A stretch of DNA of 64,000 nucleotides from Rhizobium sp. Root274 (GCF_001429245.1 NZ_LMJE01000007.1:1-64000), one strand, 5' to 3'; numbered from the stretch's first letter, positions 16,500 through 25,349 are shown. Notes: a model not told the origin generated them from the sequence alone. A program made the numbers and translations.

Positions 16500-17492
16500 G
16501 TGCCAGACAGCATTCCGGACAACGCGCAGACTTCGACCGAGATCACCCGCGCACGGCCCCGCCTGCTCTGGCTGGACGCGTTTCGCGGTCTGGCGCTGAT
16601 CGCGATGGCGACCTACCACTTCAGCTGGGACCTGGAATTTTTCGGCTATCTCGCGCCGGGCACCTCCACCGAAGGGTTTTTGCGGCTCTATGCCCGCTCG
16701 ATCGCGTCGACCTTCCTGTTCCTCGCCGGCTTCAGCCTCGTGCTCGCGCACTATCCAAGACTGCGCCCACAGGCTTTCCTGCGCCGCTTCGCGGTGATCC
16801 TCGCCGCAGCGCTGGCGATCACGGCAGCCACCTGGTGGTTTGTGCCGGATGGACTGATCTTCTTCGGCATCCTGCATGCCATGGCGCTCGGCAGCCTGGT
16901 GGGTTTGGTTTTCCTGCGCCTGCCGGTGATCATCACGCTCGCAGCAGCAGTTGGCGCCATGGTGCTGCCAAGCTTCTATCGCTCGTCGATCTTCGACACG
17001 CCTATCTTATGGTTTGCCGGTCTCTCGGAACACCTGCCGCGCTCGAACGACTATGTACCCCTCTTCCCTTGGATCGGCGCGCTTCTGATCGGCATCGTGG
17101 TTGCCCGCCTGCTGGTCGACCACGACCTTCTCGGTCGCCTGTCGCGCCTGCCCAAAGGTCCCGCCTGGCTGCGCTGGGGTGGCCGGCACTCGCTCACCGT
17201 CTATCTCCTGCACCAGCCGGTGCTGATTGCGCTGGTCTTTGCCGCAAGCCACATCGTTCCGCCGCCGACGCCGGATCCGATCGAATCCTATATCGGCAGC
17301 TGCGAGCCGGCCTGCCAACAGCAGGGAAACTCCGCCGAGATTTGCAAGGCCTTCTGCGCCTGTACGCTGGACCGTCTGCAGGCCCAGAGCCTGCTGGAAC
17401 CGCTCCAGTCTGGCGCAATCTTGCCGGATCAGGATGAGCGTATTCTGGCGCTGGCCTCCGAATGCACGGCCAAGATCCAGACCACGCCGTAA
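16500..17492 (+). CDS. DUF1624/heparan-alpha-glucosaminide acetyltransferase-like membrane protein
   Basis: The 330-residue polytopic protein belongs to the DUF1624 acyltransferase-like family: RLLWLDAFRGLALIAMATYHF at the start, then about eight membrane helices, with conserved His in ATYHFSWDLEFF and LLHQPVL. The GTG at 16500 is preferred because GGGAGGA lies 8 nt upstream; an ATG at 16410 is possible. The last ~65 residues form an unusual tail with six Cys (CEPAC, CKAFCAC, SEC), probably periplasmic and disulphide-bonded. It would transfer acyl groups across the membrane to an unknown acceptor. The isoprenylcysteine methyltransferase-like gene follows after 14 nt. Confidence 0.85.
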   Translation: MPDSIPDNAQTSTEITRARPRLLWLDAFRGLALIAMATYHFSWDLEFFGYLAPGTSTEGFLRLYARSIASTFLFLAGFSLVLAHYPRLRPQAFLRRFAVILAAALAITAATWWFVPDGLIFFGILHAMALGSLVGLVFLRLPVIITLAAAVGAMVLPSFYRSSIFDTPILWFAGLSEHLPRSNDYVPLFPWIGALLIGIVVARLLVDHDLLGRLSRLPKGPAWLRWGGRHSLTVYLLHQPVLIALVFAASHIVPPPTPDPIESYIGSCEPACQQQGNSAEICKAFCACTLDRLQAQSLLEPLQSGAILPDQDERILALASECTAKIQTTP

Positions 17493-17506
17493 CGGGGAAA
17501 TTCATC

Positions 17507-17983
17507 ATGAATGCCTACCGTGCGAAGCCCTTGCGTTATCCCTGGCCGCCGGTGATTTACGGCGGCGCCGTGACCCTGGCACTGGCCGCAGAGCGGCTGG
17601 TGACGCCGATCCCGCTTTCATCGCCGAACCCTATCTTGCTGCCGATTGCCGGGTTCGCCCTAGCGCTTTTTGCCGTCAGCCTGGACATATGGGCGGTGAA
17701 GACGCTGCTGGAGCGACAGACTGCGGTGCTCGGCACAGGCTGCGCCCGCCATCTCGTCACCTGCGGTCCCTTCCGCTTCACGCGCAACCCGATCTATCTC
17801 GGCTACACGCTGCTGACACTCTCGCTCGGGCTGATCAGCGCCAGTGCCTGGTTTCTCCCGGCAGCACTCCTGGCGGCACTGACCGCGCAGTGGGTGGTCA
17901 TCCGCTGCGAGGAACAGCATCTCGAACAGCGGTTCGGCTTCGACTATGAATGTTATTGCAAGCGCACCCGCCGCTGGATCTGA
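17507..17983 (+). CDS. Isoprenylcysteine methyltransferase-like membrane protein
   Basis: The 158-residue inner-membrane protein resembles the ICMT/phospholipid methyltransferase family. It has the characteristic LVTCGPFRFTRNPIYLGY segment and the C-terminal EEQHLEQRFGFDYECYCKRTRRW motif that form the S-adenosylmethionine and substrate cavity. Three to four hydrophobic segments are seen. The start at 17507 has GGGGAAA upstream. It forms a short operon with the DUF1624 gene. The true substrate in bacteria is unclear: a small lipophilic thiol or a phospholipid is possible. Confidence 0.85.
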   Translation: MNAYRAKPLRYPWPPVIYGGAVTLALAAERLVTPIPLSSPNPILLPIAGFALALFAVSLDIWAVKTLLERQTAVLGTGCARHLVTCGPFRFTRNPIYLGYTLLTLSLGLISASAWFLPAALLAALTAQWVVIRCEEQHLEQRFGFDYECYCKRTRRWI

Positions 17984-18015
17984 GCAACTGCGACGGGAGG
18001 TCTAGTGGAGCTCAC

Positions 18016-18402
18016 TCAGCTGCCGACGCCGATTTCGACGAGGCGCGTCAGACAGGCCTCTTCGGCCTGATCGAGTTCCGTCAGGGTCTCGTCGATATCG
18101 CGGCGCTTCTGGCGAAGGTCTTCGCGCTTCTCGTCGATCTTCTTCATCATCAGCTTGAGCTGACCGATTTCGCCCGGCGGCTCCTTGTAGACATGGACGA
18201 TTTCGCGAATTTCGTTGATCGTGAAGCCGATGCGCCGGCCGCGCAGGATTTCCTGCAACAGACGCCGGTCCGCGGCACGGTAAAGCCGCGTGCGTCCTCG
18301 CCGCTCCGGATGGATCAGGCCTTCGTCTTCGTAGAATCTGAGCGTGCGCGTGGAAACGCCGAATTCACGCGTCAATTCTGTAATGCTATAATACTTCTTC
18401 AC
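18016..18402 (-). CDS. MerR-family transcriptional regulator (LiuR-like)
   Basis: The 128-residue protein has an N-terminal MerR helix-turn-helix (YSITELTREFGVSTRTLRFYEDEGL) and a long C-terminal coiled coil (about 78-120) ending in a short tail. No Cys or His metal site is present. The subgroup resembles LiuR-type regulators, which control branched-chain amino acid degradation in proteobacteria; that assignment is tentative because no such genes lie nearby. A 22-bp near-palindrome sits 34 nt upstream, suggesting autoregulation. It is convergent with the methyltransferase-like gene. Confidence 0.85.
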   Translation of the reverse strand: MKKYYSITELTREFGVSTRTLRFYEDEGLIHPERRGRTRLYRAADRRLLQEILRGRRIGFTINEIREIVHVYKEPPGEIGQLKLMMKKIDEKREDLRQKRRDIDETLTELDQAEEACLTRLVEIGVGS

Positions 18403-18435
18403 GTCCGGTTCGTCCCTGTGCGTCGGGACATAATA

Positions 18436-18457
18436 TTGACTTTTACGTACAAGTCAA
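18436..18457. promoter_or_regulatory. Probable MerR operator
   Basis: A 22-bp dyad, TTGACTT at the left and AAGTCAA at the right around the central TACGTA, is symmetric at all but one pair of positions. The spacing suits a MerR-type site placed between promoter elements of the regulator gene. It precedes the regulator and follows the mgtE stop. Confidence 0.6.
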
Positions 18458-18469
18458 TTTTCGCAAGAT

Positions 18470-19882
18470 TTACATGAACCACCAAGTCGCAAGGCCGAGG
18501 AACGAAAAGAAGCCGGTGATGTCGGTGACGGTGGTGACGAAGACGGCAGAGGCTACGGCCGGATCGGTGCCGATGCGGTCTAGCAGCAGCGGGATGAGGA
18601 TCCCGGCGATCGCTGCCGCCATCATGTTGATCAACATGGCAGCCGCGATGATGCCGCCGATATTGGCGTCGTGAAACCAGAAACCGGCAACGATCCCGAT
18701 CAAAACGCCGAAGATCATGCCGTTCAGAAGCCCGACCCCCGCCTCGCGTCGGACGACCCGGACGGCATTGTGAATGTCGAGATTGCGGGTGGCAAGCGCG
18801 CGCACCGTCACCGTCATGGTTTGCGAGCCGGCATTGCCGCCCATACCCGCCACGATCGGCATCAGCACGGCAAGAGCCACGATCTGCTCGATCGTCGCCT
18901 CGAACAGCGAGATGACGGAGGCGGCCAGGATCGCGGTCACAAGGTTGACGGCGAGCCAGGGAACGCGCGAGCGCGACGTTTCGGCCACGCTGTCGGACAG
19001 TTCTTCGTCGCCGACGCCGCCGAGGCGAAGCAGGTCTTCCTCCGCCTCTTCCTGGATGACGTCGACCACGTCGTCGATGGTGAGCACACCGACGAGCCGG
19101 TCGTTTTCATCGACGACGGCGGCCGACAAAAGGTCATACTGCTCGAAAAGCTGGGCCGCCTCTTCCTGGTCCATTTCGGCCGGGATCGGGTGGTTGGTCT
19201 CGTGCATGATGCTTTCGATCTTCACCTGCCGCTTGGTGCGCAGGATGGCGTCGAGCTTGACGGCCCCGAGCAGTTTGAAGGTCGGATCGATGACGAAGAT
19301 CTGGGTGAAGTTTTCCGGAAGCTCTTCTTCCTCGCGCATGTAGTCGATCGTCTGGCCGACCGTCCAGAACGGCGGCACCGCGACGAATTCCGTCTGCATG
19401 CGCCGCCCGGCCGAGCTTTCCGGATAGTCGAGCGCGCGGCGCAGGCGCACCCGCTCGGTAAATGGCAGCTGGGCAAGGATCTCCTCACGGTCCTCGTCGT
19501 CGAGGTCTTCGAGAATGTAGACCGCGTCGTCCGAATCGAGATCGCCGATCGCAGCTGCGATCTGCTCGTTCGGCATCTGGTCGACGATCTGCATGCGGAT
19601 CGCTTCGTCGACCTCGGTCAGCGCCGTCATGTCGAAATCGTCGCCGAGCAGGCGCACCAGCGCCACGCGCTGGTCCGGCTGGATGGCCTCGATCAGGTGG
19701 CCGAGTTCCGATTCGTGAAGCTTTGCCACGTGCTGGCGCAGGAACAGCACGTCGCGATCGGCGATCGCCGCCCCGACCATGGTCAGGAACTCATGGCGGA
19801 TATAGCCTTCGTCGTCGTAGATGTCGGCCTGGACCTCTTCGGCCACCGGGCGGTCGAGGATATCCTCTTCGGTCTCTGTCAT
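18470..19882 (-). CDS. mgtE: Magnesium transporter MgtE
   Basis: The 470-residue protein has the complete MgtE layout: an acidic N domain (superhelical, about 30-155), two CBS domains (about 155-285), a connecting helix and five C-terminal membrane helices with the pore-lining segment PIVAGMGGNAGSQT. It forms a dimeric inner-membrane Mg2+ channel gated by cytosolic Mg2+ through the N and CBS domains. The start at 19882 was chosen because a GAGGGCGGG site precedes it and the 22 extra residues from 19948 are not family-like. It lies upstream of merR in the same direction, but the operator palindrome between them suggests separate control. Confidence 0.93.
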   Translation of the reverse strand: MTETEEDILDRPVAEEVQADIYDDEGYIRHEFLTMVGAAIADRDVLFLRQHVAKLHESELGHLIEAIQPDQRVALVRLLGDDFDMTALTEVDEAIRMQIVDQMPNEQIAAAIGDLDSDDAVYILEDLDDEDREEILAQLPFTERVRLRRALDYPESSAGRRMQTEFVAVPPFWTVGQTIDYMREEEELPENFTQIFVIDPTFKLLGAVKLDAILRTKRQVKIESIMHETNHPIPAEMDQEEAAQLFEQYDLLSAAVVDENDRLVGVLTIDDVVDVIQEEAEEDLLRLGGVGDEELSDSVAETSRSRVPWLAVNLVTAILAASVISLFEATIEQIVALAVLMPIVAGMGGNAGSQTMTVTVRALATRNLDIHNAVRVVRREAGVGLLNGMIFGVLIGIVAGFWFHDANIGGIIAAAMLINMMAAAIAGILIPLLLDRIGTDPAVASAVFVTTVTDITGFFSFLGLATWWFM

Positions 19883-20069
19883 CTGCCCGCCCTCGCCTGC
19901 CCTGAGCCTTGGTTCGCTGCCCCGGAGAATGGCGGCAAATATCCTCATGTCAACAATCGGATAGCGCGATACCGCAATGCCTGTTCAAAGCTGCGTGCAT
20001 GCTGCTACCCTGATTTCCGTGCCCGGTCCAGCCTGCCGGGCAGAGCCGTCTCCAGAAAGCCTGAGCCCC

Positions 20070-20564
20070 GTGACCCTGCTTCCCATCTGCCGCTATCCGG
20101 ACCCCGCCCTCAAAACACCCTGCACACCCGTTGCCGACTTCGACGCGGCACTTGTTCGCCTGCTCGACGATCTCGATCAGACGATGAAGGCCGCCCCCGG
20201 CGTCGGCATCACGGCTGCCCATTGTGGCATCTTCAAACGGGTCGTTGTGCTCGATCTGCCGGAGATCGGCGGACGGCGCGACTTCGTCAATCCGGAGGTG
20301 ATCGAGACATCGGCCGAGACCATGACCCATGTCGAAGGCAGCGTCTCCATGCCGGGTTTCACCGAAGAGGTGACGCGCCCGCGCCGCATCACCCTGCGTT
20401 ACCAGACGGCCGACGGCACGGTGATGACGGAAGACTTCGAGGGGTTCCCTGCCATCTGCCTGCAGCACGAGGTGGATCAACTGGACGGCCTGTTCTGGAT
20501 CCAGCGCCTGTCACGCCTGAAGCGCGAACGGATCCTGAAGAAATGGGAGAAGGCAAACCGCTGA
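20070..20564 (+). CDS. Peptide deformylase-like protein lacking key active-site residues
   Basis: The 164-residue protein has the peptide deformylase fold, read from GTG 20070. All three family motifs are altered. Motif 1 reads GVGITAAHCG, where the usual Gln is His. Motif 2 reads EGSVSMPG, with Ser91 in place of the metal-ligand Cys. Motif 3 reads QHEVDQLDG, with Gln137 replacing the second His of HExxH. At least two of three metal ligands are therefore absent, so ordinary deformylation of formyl-Met is unlikely. It may bind ribosomes or peptides without catalysis, or act on another substrate. The true Def is expected elsewhere in the genome. The nearby BON gene follows after 70 nt. Confidence 0.85.
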   Translation: MTLLPICRYPDPALKTPCTPVADFDAALVRLLDDLDQTMKAAPGVGITAAHCGIFKRVVVLDLPEIGGRRDFVNPEVIETSAETMTHVEGSVSMPGFTEEVTRPRRITLRYQTADGTVMTEDFEGFPAICLQHEVDQLDGLFWIQRLSRLKRERILKKWEKANR

Positions 20565-20634
20565 GGGTGGCGGGACCGAACAAAAGCCCGGCCAAGGCGT
20601 TGATCTGCATCTCTCATGATGAAGGAGCCACCCC

Positions 20635-21135
20635 ATGGCCAAGGATGACCGCAAGACCGATTTCTCCACCGAAGAGGAATTCCGCGACGACGATCAGCGC
20701 AACATTGCCGACGGCTGGCCTTATGCCGATGGTGAAGGCGCGACAGCGGCCCCGATCGGCAATCGCGGCTACGGCGAAACCGGCGCCAATTTCGACCAGG
20801 ACCGCAACCAGGGCTTTCGCGTCGATGACGTCAATGCCGACGGCTTCGAACCGCAACCGGCCGCGACCGCGTTCCCGACGACCGACGGACGCGAGGACGA
20901 CGACCAGCTCGAATCCGATGTGGCCACCGCGCTGGAAGAATTCGATGACGGCGTGCTGAACGGCCTCGACATCCATGTCGACGGTCACACGGTGACGCTG
21001 CGCGGCGCGGTGGACACCGCCGAAGAACGCCGAGCCATCGAGCTCAAGGTGCTGGGTGTCACCGGCGTGAGCAAGGTCAAGAACTTCATCACCACGCTCG
21101 GGGTGGATAGCCATATTCCGGACGATGGGAACTGA
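20635..21135 (+). CDS. BON domain-containing protein
   Basis: The 166-residue acidic protein has a BON domain in its C-terminal third (about residues 85-155, with the GLDIHVDGHTVTLRGAVDTAEER pattern and the final VKNFIT strand). The N-terminal half is low-complexity, Asp/Gly-rich and probably disordered. No signal peptide is evident, so unlike OsmY-type BON proteins it is probably cytosolic. GAAGGAG precedes the ATG. BON domains bind phospholipids or help osmotic protection; the exact role here is unknown. A strong intrinsic terminator follows. Confidence 0.88.
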   Translation: MAKDDRKTDFSTEEEFRDDDQRNIADGWPYADGEGATAAPIGNRGYGETGANFDQDRNQGFRVDDVNADGFEPQPAATAFPTTDGREDDDQLESDVATALEEFDDGVLNGLDIHVDGHTVTLRGAVDTAEERRAIELKVLGVTGVSKVKNFITTLGVDSHIPDDGN

Positions 21136-21164
21136 AACGCCCTGCAATTTCCCCAGCGAAAACA

Positions 21165-21194
21165 AAAAACCCGGCGCAAGCGCCGGGTTTTTTT
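21165..21194 (+). terminator. Intrinsic terminator of the BON gene
   Basis: A 12-bp stem with CAAG loop (arms 21165-21176 and 21181-21192) is followed by T residues. It ends at the 3' edge of the convergent tRNA-Leu gene and may stop transcription from both sides, since the opposite arm also begins with an A-run. Confidence 0.88.
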
Positions 21195-21278
21195 GGTGCG
21201 GTCGAGAAGACTCGAACTTCCACGGGTTGCCCCACAGCGACCTCAACGCTGCGCGTCTACCAATTCCGCCACGACCGC
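21194..21278 (-). tRNA. tRNA-Leu (anticodon GAG)
   Basis: The 85-nt minus-strand sequence folds as a class II tRNA. The acceptor stem GCGGTCG pairs with CGACCGC, the anticodon arm is CAGCG/TTGAGGT/CGCTG giving anticodon GAG, a long variable arm follows, and GTTCGAGTC forms the T arm. The 3' CCA is encoded. It reads CTC (and CTT) leucine codons. Confidence 0.95.
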
Positions 21279-21491
21279 ATCGTGGTAGGCCGAATTGCTC
21301 CGGCGGGGGTGCATGTAGCAAAAGCATTCGGGGTCCACAAGCCCGCCATGATAGATTTTTGAAAATTCGTCAGAGGCGGTGGATAACCCGTCCGAAACAC
21401 CGGAGGGGCGGCTCTTGAACTGCCGCAACTTTCTTGCCAAGTAAAAGGAAAACAAGGCTTTTCGGCCTTTCTTCCTGACGGCGGATTTCTC

Positions 21492-22208
21492 ATGCAGCGC
21501 ACCGATCTCGACCATCACATGTTTGCCCGCGAGGACTGTCCGCCTGTACGCTGGCGGGTTTCCGACGGCCTCGTGCCATATGAGGAAGCGGTCGCGGAAA
21601 TGGAGCGCCAGGTGGGTCTGATTGCCGATGGCGCAGCCGAGGAACTGGTCTGGCTGGTGGAGCATCCGCCGCTTTATACGGCCGGCACCAGCGCCGATTC
21701 CAAAGATCTGATCGAGCCGGAGCGGTTCCCCGTCTTTGCCACCGGCCGTGGCGGTGAATACACCTATCATGGTCCCGGCCAGCGGGTGGCCTATGTCATG
21801 CTCGATCTGAAACGCCGACGCCAGGATGTGCGTGCCTATGTGGGGGCGCTGGAAGAAGTCGTGATCCGCACACTGGATAGCATGAACGTCAAGGGCGAGC
21901 GCCGCGAAGACCGGGTGGGCGTCTGGGTGCGGCGGCCGGAGCGGCCGGCCCTGCCCGATGGCACCATGGCCGAAGACAAGATTGCGGCGCTCGGCATCCG
22001 CCTCAGGAAATGGGTGAGCTTTCACGGCCTTTCGATCAATGTCGATCCCGATCTCAGCCATTTTTCCGGCATCGTGCCCTGCGGCATCTCTGCTTATGGC
22101 GTGACCAGCCTTGTCGATCTCGGCCTGCCGGTGATGATGGCCGATGTCGACATGCGGCTGCGCGCGGCATTCGAAGAGGTTTTCGGCCCGACGGTCAGCG
22201 AGGCGTGA
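21492..22208 (+). CDS. lipB: Lipoyl(octanoyl) transferase
   Basis: The 238-residue enzyme moves octanoyl groups from acyl carrier protein to the lipoyl domains of 2-oxo acid dehydrogenases and the glycine cleavage H protein. The [12 protein letters not shown] motif, the catalytic Lys in [13 protein letters not shown] and the catalytic Cys in SGIVPCGIS are present. Cytosolic. It is monocistronic and convergent with the XRE-type gene. Insertions around residues 145-158 ([16 protein letters not shown]) are typical of rhizobial LipB. Confidence 0.95.
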   Translation: MQRTDLDHHMFAREDCPPVRWRVSDGLVPYEEAVAEMERQVGLIADGAAEELVWLVEHPPLYTAGTSADSKDLIEPERFPVFATGRGGEYTYHGPGQRVAYVMLDLKRRRQDVRAYVGALEEVVIRTLDSMNVKGERREDRVGVWVRRPERPALPDGTMAEDKIAALGIRLRKWVSFHGLSINVDPDLSHFSGIVPCGISAYGVTSLVDLGLPVMMADVDMRLRAAFEEVFGPTVSEA

Positions 22209-22223
22209 GCGTCGCTAGCCCAT

Positions 22224-22661
22224 TCAGGCGCGGCCCATGACCGGGCCGTCCAGATCGCGACCCTTTCCATCAGACGCGGACTTCGCCTCGTAACGGTCGA
22301 TCTGACGCGCCATGTCGGCGATCAACCGTCCGCATTCCTGATGGGCGTCGGTCAGGCGCTGCAACTGCAGGCGCAGCGCCTCGAGCGGCAATTCGCTGGT
22401 CTCTTCGATCGGCCCTGAGCCGAGACCCGTCATCAGCCACATCGGCGAAACGCCGAGAATGCCGGCGAGATCGACGAGCTTGGAGGGTCGGGGTTCCGCC
22501 CGGTCGGCTTCCCAGGAAAGCAGACTTTCCTTGCGCACGCCGACGCGATTGGCGACATCGGCGAGCGACAGGCCGACGGCATCACGGGCAGTCGACAGGC
22601 GTCCACCGAGCGTGTCGTCGCTGGCATCGGTCATCCGGGCAAAAATCCTGCGGGCGCTCAT
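22224..22661 (-). CDS. XRE-family helix-turn-helix regulator
   Basis: The 145-residue protein has a Cro/CI-type helix-turn-helix at about residues 18-75 (LSTARDAVGLSLADVANRVGVRKESLLSWEADRAEP). A Ser/Leu-rich region and a C-terminal coiled segment (LRLQLQRLTDAHQECGRLIADMARQIDRYE) for dimerisation follow. The start at 22661 has GGAGA 9 nt upstream; the open frame extends upstream to 22847 without coding character. Targets are unknown. It is monocistronic and divergent from the EamA permease gene with a 317-bp gap containing no other gene. Confidence 0.87.
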   Translation of the reverse strand: MSARRIFARMTDASDDTLGGRLSTARDAVGLSLADVANRVGVRKESLLSWEADRAEPRPSKLVDLAGILGVSPMWLMTGLGSGPIEETSELPLEALRLQLQRLTDAHQECGRLIADMARQIDRYEAKSASDGKGRDLDGPVMGRA

Positions 22662-22978
22662 CGGCCGTCTCCTCTTGATCGACGTGGCCGGCGGCCACTC
22701 CTCTCCGCATCCCTGACCGCAAGAATAAGCGAGACGGACATCGGGCGCCACCTTCGCCGCGCCAGAGACGGGCGTGAAACCGTCGCGGCAACTTGGGATT
22801 TGAGAATACGAACGCGTTGAAACGCACCACACGTCAAAAGGTTCCACGCCATCGACGGCCTGTGTTGTGACCTCGAAGATTGGAGTTTGGAGCCACCTTG
22901 ATCAACGCAGGGCCTTGTGGTTGGTGGGTGCGCAAGGTTGCGCCGCAGCCTTGCCCATCACGATTCTCAAGGTCCTTC

Positions 22979-23911
22979 ATGCAGCCGTCATCATCCAATC
23001 CCGTCCGTGGCATGGTCCTGATGGCCAATTGCATGCTGATCCTGCCGATCATGGATGCAATCGCGAAATACATGGCGAATGTCGAAGGCATGTCGCCGGG
23101 GCAGATTACCTTTTATCGCTTCTTCTTCCAGCTGCTCTCGGTGCTGCCCTTGCTGGTGCTGCTAAATAGGTCCCACGCACTCTCGGCCAAACGGCCGTGG
23201 ATCAACCTCTTGCGGGGCGCAATCCACGGGGCTGCGAGTCTGATGTTCTTCATGGCGGTCAAATACATGCCGCTCGCGGACGTCTTCGCCATCTATTTCG
23301 TCGAACCTTTCATCCTGACGGCGCTCTCGGCGGTGTTCCTGAAGGAGAAAGTCGGCTGGCGCCGCTGGCTGGCGATCGCCGTCGGCTTTGGCGGTGCGAT
23401 GATCGTCATCCAGCCGAGCTATCAAGTCTTCGGACTGACGGCGCTGCTGCCGGTCGTCTGCGCCTTCCTCTATGCACTCTACATGTTCCTCAACCGCGCC
23501 ATCGGTGAGGCGGATACGCCGATGACCATGCAGACAATGGCCGGCATCGGCGGCACGCTATTCATGGGCCTGGCCTTGCTGGGAGGATCGAGCGTTGGGG
23601 ACAATGACTTTGCCGTCTCACTGCCCGGCTCACCGCTGGCCTGGGGCCTGCTCATCCTTCTCGGCACGATTTCGGGTTATATCCACCTGCTCGTGGTGCG
23701 CGCCTTCCGCCTTGCCCCGCTTTCGGTGCTGGCACCGTTCCAGTATTTCGAGATTATCGCCGCGGTGATCCTGGGTTACGTCCTGTTCGGCGAATTCCCG
23801 ACTGTGTCGAAGTGGCTGGGCATCGCGATCATCGTCGGCTCCGGCCTCTTCATTCTATGGCGCGAGCGCAAGCGCGCCGTAGACAGCGTAGCGATCGAGC
23901 CCAGCACTTGA
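22979..23911 (+). CDS. DMT-superfamily (EamA) transporter
   Basis: The 310-residue inner-membrane protein has ten predicted helices arranged as two EamA repeats; the second begins near ALLPVVCAFLYALYMFLNRAI. Members export metabolites, amino acids or sugars; the substrate cannot be inferred. The start at 22979 was preferred over ATG 22880 because AAGGT lies a few bases upstream and the extra residues look non-coding. It is monocistronic. Confidence 0.87.
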   Translation: MQPSSSNPVRGMVLMANCMLILPIMDAIAKYMANVEGMSPGQITFYRFFFQLLSVLPLLVLLNRSHALSAKRPWINLLRGAIHGAASLMFFMAVKYMPLADVFAIYFVEPFILTALSAVFLKEKVGWRRWLAIAVGFGGAMIVIQPSYQVFGLTALLPVVCAFLYALYMFLNRAIGEADTPMTMQTMAGIGGTLFMGLALLGGSSVGDNDFAVSLPGSPLAWGLLILLGTISGYIHLLVVRAFRLAPLSVLAPFQYFEIIAAVILGYVLFGEFPTVSKWLGIAIIVGSGLFILWRERKRAVDSVAIEPST

Positions 23912-24020
23912 GAGCGGTTTTTAGGCGGTATTTGTGCGGCATTTAAGCCTTTCCCTACATTCAATGCTAACGGGCGGGCTCTAGACTGGGGCCTCCTTCA
24001 GGCAATCGGGAGACCGGGAT

Positions 24021-25292
24021 TTGGCGACGCATCAGGCCGCATTGTTTCTGCTTGCCGTCAATCTGGGCCTCTTGTGGCTGCTGATGGCGGTGCCGCTTGG
24101 GCGGCGGACGCTGAAAGTGAGCCAGAGCCTGCGCGAGCGTGCCGAAGACGTCTGGAACATCACCCGACCGGCAGGCGATCTCACCGCCTGGCACCCGAGC
24201 GTGATCGCGGTCACGCCCGTTGATGGCCATCCCGACCTCGTCGAATTCGCCTATCGCCACCCTGACCGCCATGGCCGCCCGAGCCGCCGCACCATGGTGG
24301 TTGACCGTGCGTCGATGACGGCGGGCGGCAGCTTTTCCTGCGAACTGAGGGTGGTCGCGGACAGCACGCTCGACCAGACTTTCTGGAACGGCTTTAGCGA
24401 GCGGCGCACGGTGGAACGCACCGCAACCGGCAGTGTGGTGACGGTGGAGCAGACCGACACCTATCGCGGCCTCGCCTTCTATCTCTTCCGCCTGTTTTTG
24501 CTGCGGCGCGAGCTTGCAGCCCTTCGGGATCATCTAGAAGGGCGCCGCGGCTCCCCGTTGTCGCGTCTCGAACATCCGCTCTGGCAGACGCTGCTGGTCA
24601 TTCTCTCGACACTGCTGCTCTGGCCATTCTTCGGCCTGACCAGGACCGGGCTGATGATGTCGACCTTCCTCACCCTCGTCATCGTGCTGCATGAACTCGG
24701 CCATATGGTTGCTTACCGCGCCTTCGGCCATCCGAGCGCCCGCATGATCTTCGTGCCGCTGCTCGGCGGCATAGCGGTGGGCGGCCGACCGTATAACTCC
24801 CTGTTCGAAGTGGCGAGTTGTGCCCTGATGGGCGCCGGCGTTTCGGCTTTCCTGGTGCCGACCCTGGTTGCTACGCACGAATCGGTTCTCGGGCTGCCCC
24901 ATGCTTCAAGTTCTGAAGGCCCGATCCTGATCTTCCTGGTCATTCTAGGCGCGTTCAATCTGCTGAACCTGCTGCCGACCTTTCGTTTCGATGGCGGCCA
25001 GGTGCTCCGCCAGATCTTTCAGAATCAGACAATGCTGGCGCTGGCGAGCTTTGCCGTATCCGGCGTGGTGCTGTGGACCGGCTGGCGGATCGGCCTCTCG
25101 GCCCAGACACTGATCGTGGGACTTGCGGTGTTCACTTTGCTCAGCCTGATCCGCACGACGGGCGCAAGGCCACGCGAGGAACTGGTGGCGATGACCTCGG
25201 CTGAAAAGCTGATGACCGGCTTCGGCTATTATGCGGCGCTCGCCATGCATGTCTATGCGGTGATCTATGCCTGTGACAGGCTGTTTGCCTGA
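24021..25292 (+). CDS. Site-2 protease-type metalloprotease with N-terminal SRPBCC-like domain
   Basis: The 423-residue membrane protein starts at TTG 24021 with GGGAG 8 nt upstream. After a first hydrophobic segment (about 7-26), residues ~33-170 form a soluble region resembling a START/SRPBCC-type domain. The rest is a polytopic membrane peptidase of the M50 (site-2 protease) type with VIVLHELGHMVAYRA carrying the zinc ligands and LLPTFRFDGGQ carrying the third ligand Asp. Such enzymes cut membrane-embedded substrates. The domain order is unusual and the substrate is unknown. It is monocistronic. Confidence 0.75.
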   Translation: MATHQAALFLLAVNLGLLWLLMAVPLGRRTLKVSQSLRERAEDVWNITRPAGDLTAWHPSVIAVTPVDGHPDLVEFAYRHPDRHGRPSRRTMVVDRASMTAGGSFSCELRVVADSTLDQTFWNGFSERRTVERTATGSVVTVEQTDTYRGLAFYLFRLFLLRRELAALRDHLEGRRGSPLSRLEHPLWQTLLVILSTLLLWPFFGLTRTGLMMSTFLTLVIVLHELGHMVAYRAFGHPSARMIFVPLLGGIAVGGRPYNSLFEVASCALMGAGVSAFLVPTLVATHESVLGLPHASSSEGPILIFLVILGAFNLLNLLPTFRFDGGQVLRQIFQNQTMLALASFAVSGVVLWTGWRIGLSAQTLIVGLAVFTLLSLIRTTGARPREELVAMTSAEKLMTGFGYYAALAMHVYAVIYACDRLFA

Positions 25293-25349
25293 ACATTAAC
25301 GGCACATCAGGCGCTTGACAGCGACCGTGCCGCGCGTTCCAACAGACGC

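Noticed and set aside
18671-20959. Plus-strand open frame of 762 codons opposite mgtE and the deformylase-like gene
   Set aside because: It is antisense to mgtE for most of its length and has the His/Arg/Asp-rich composition expected of a high-GC shadow frame; no family features.
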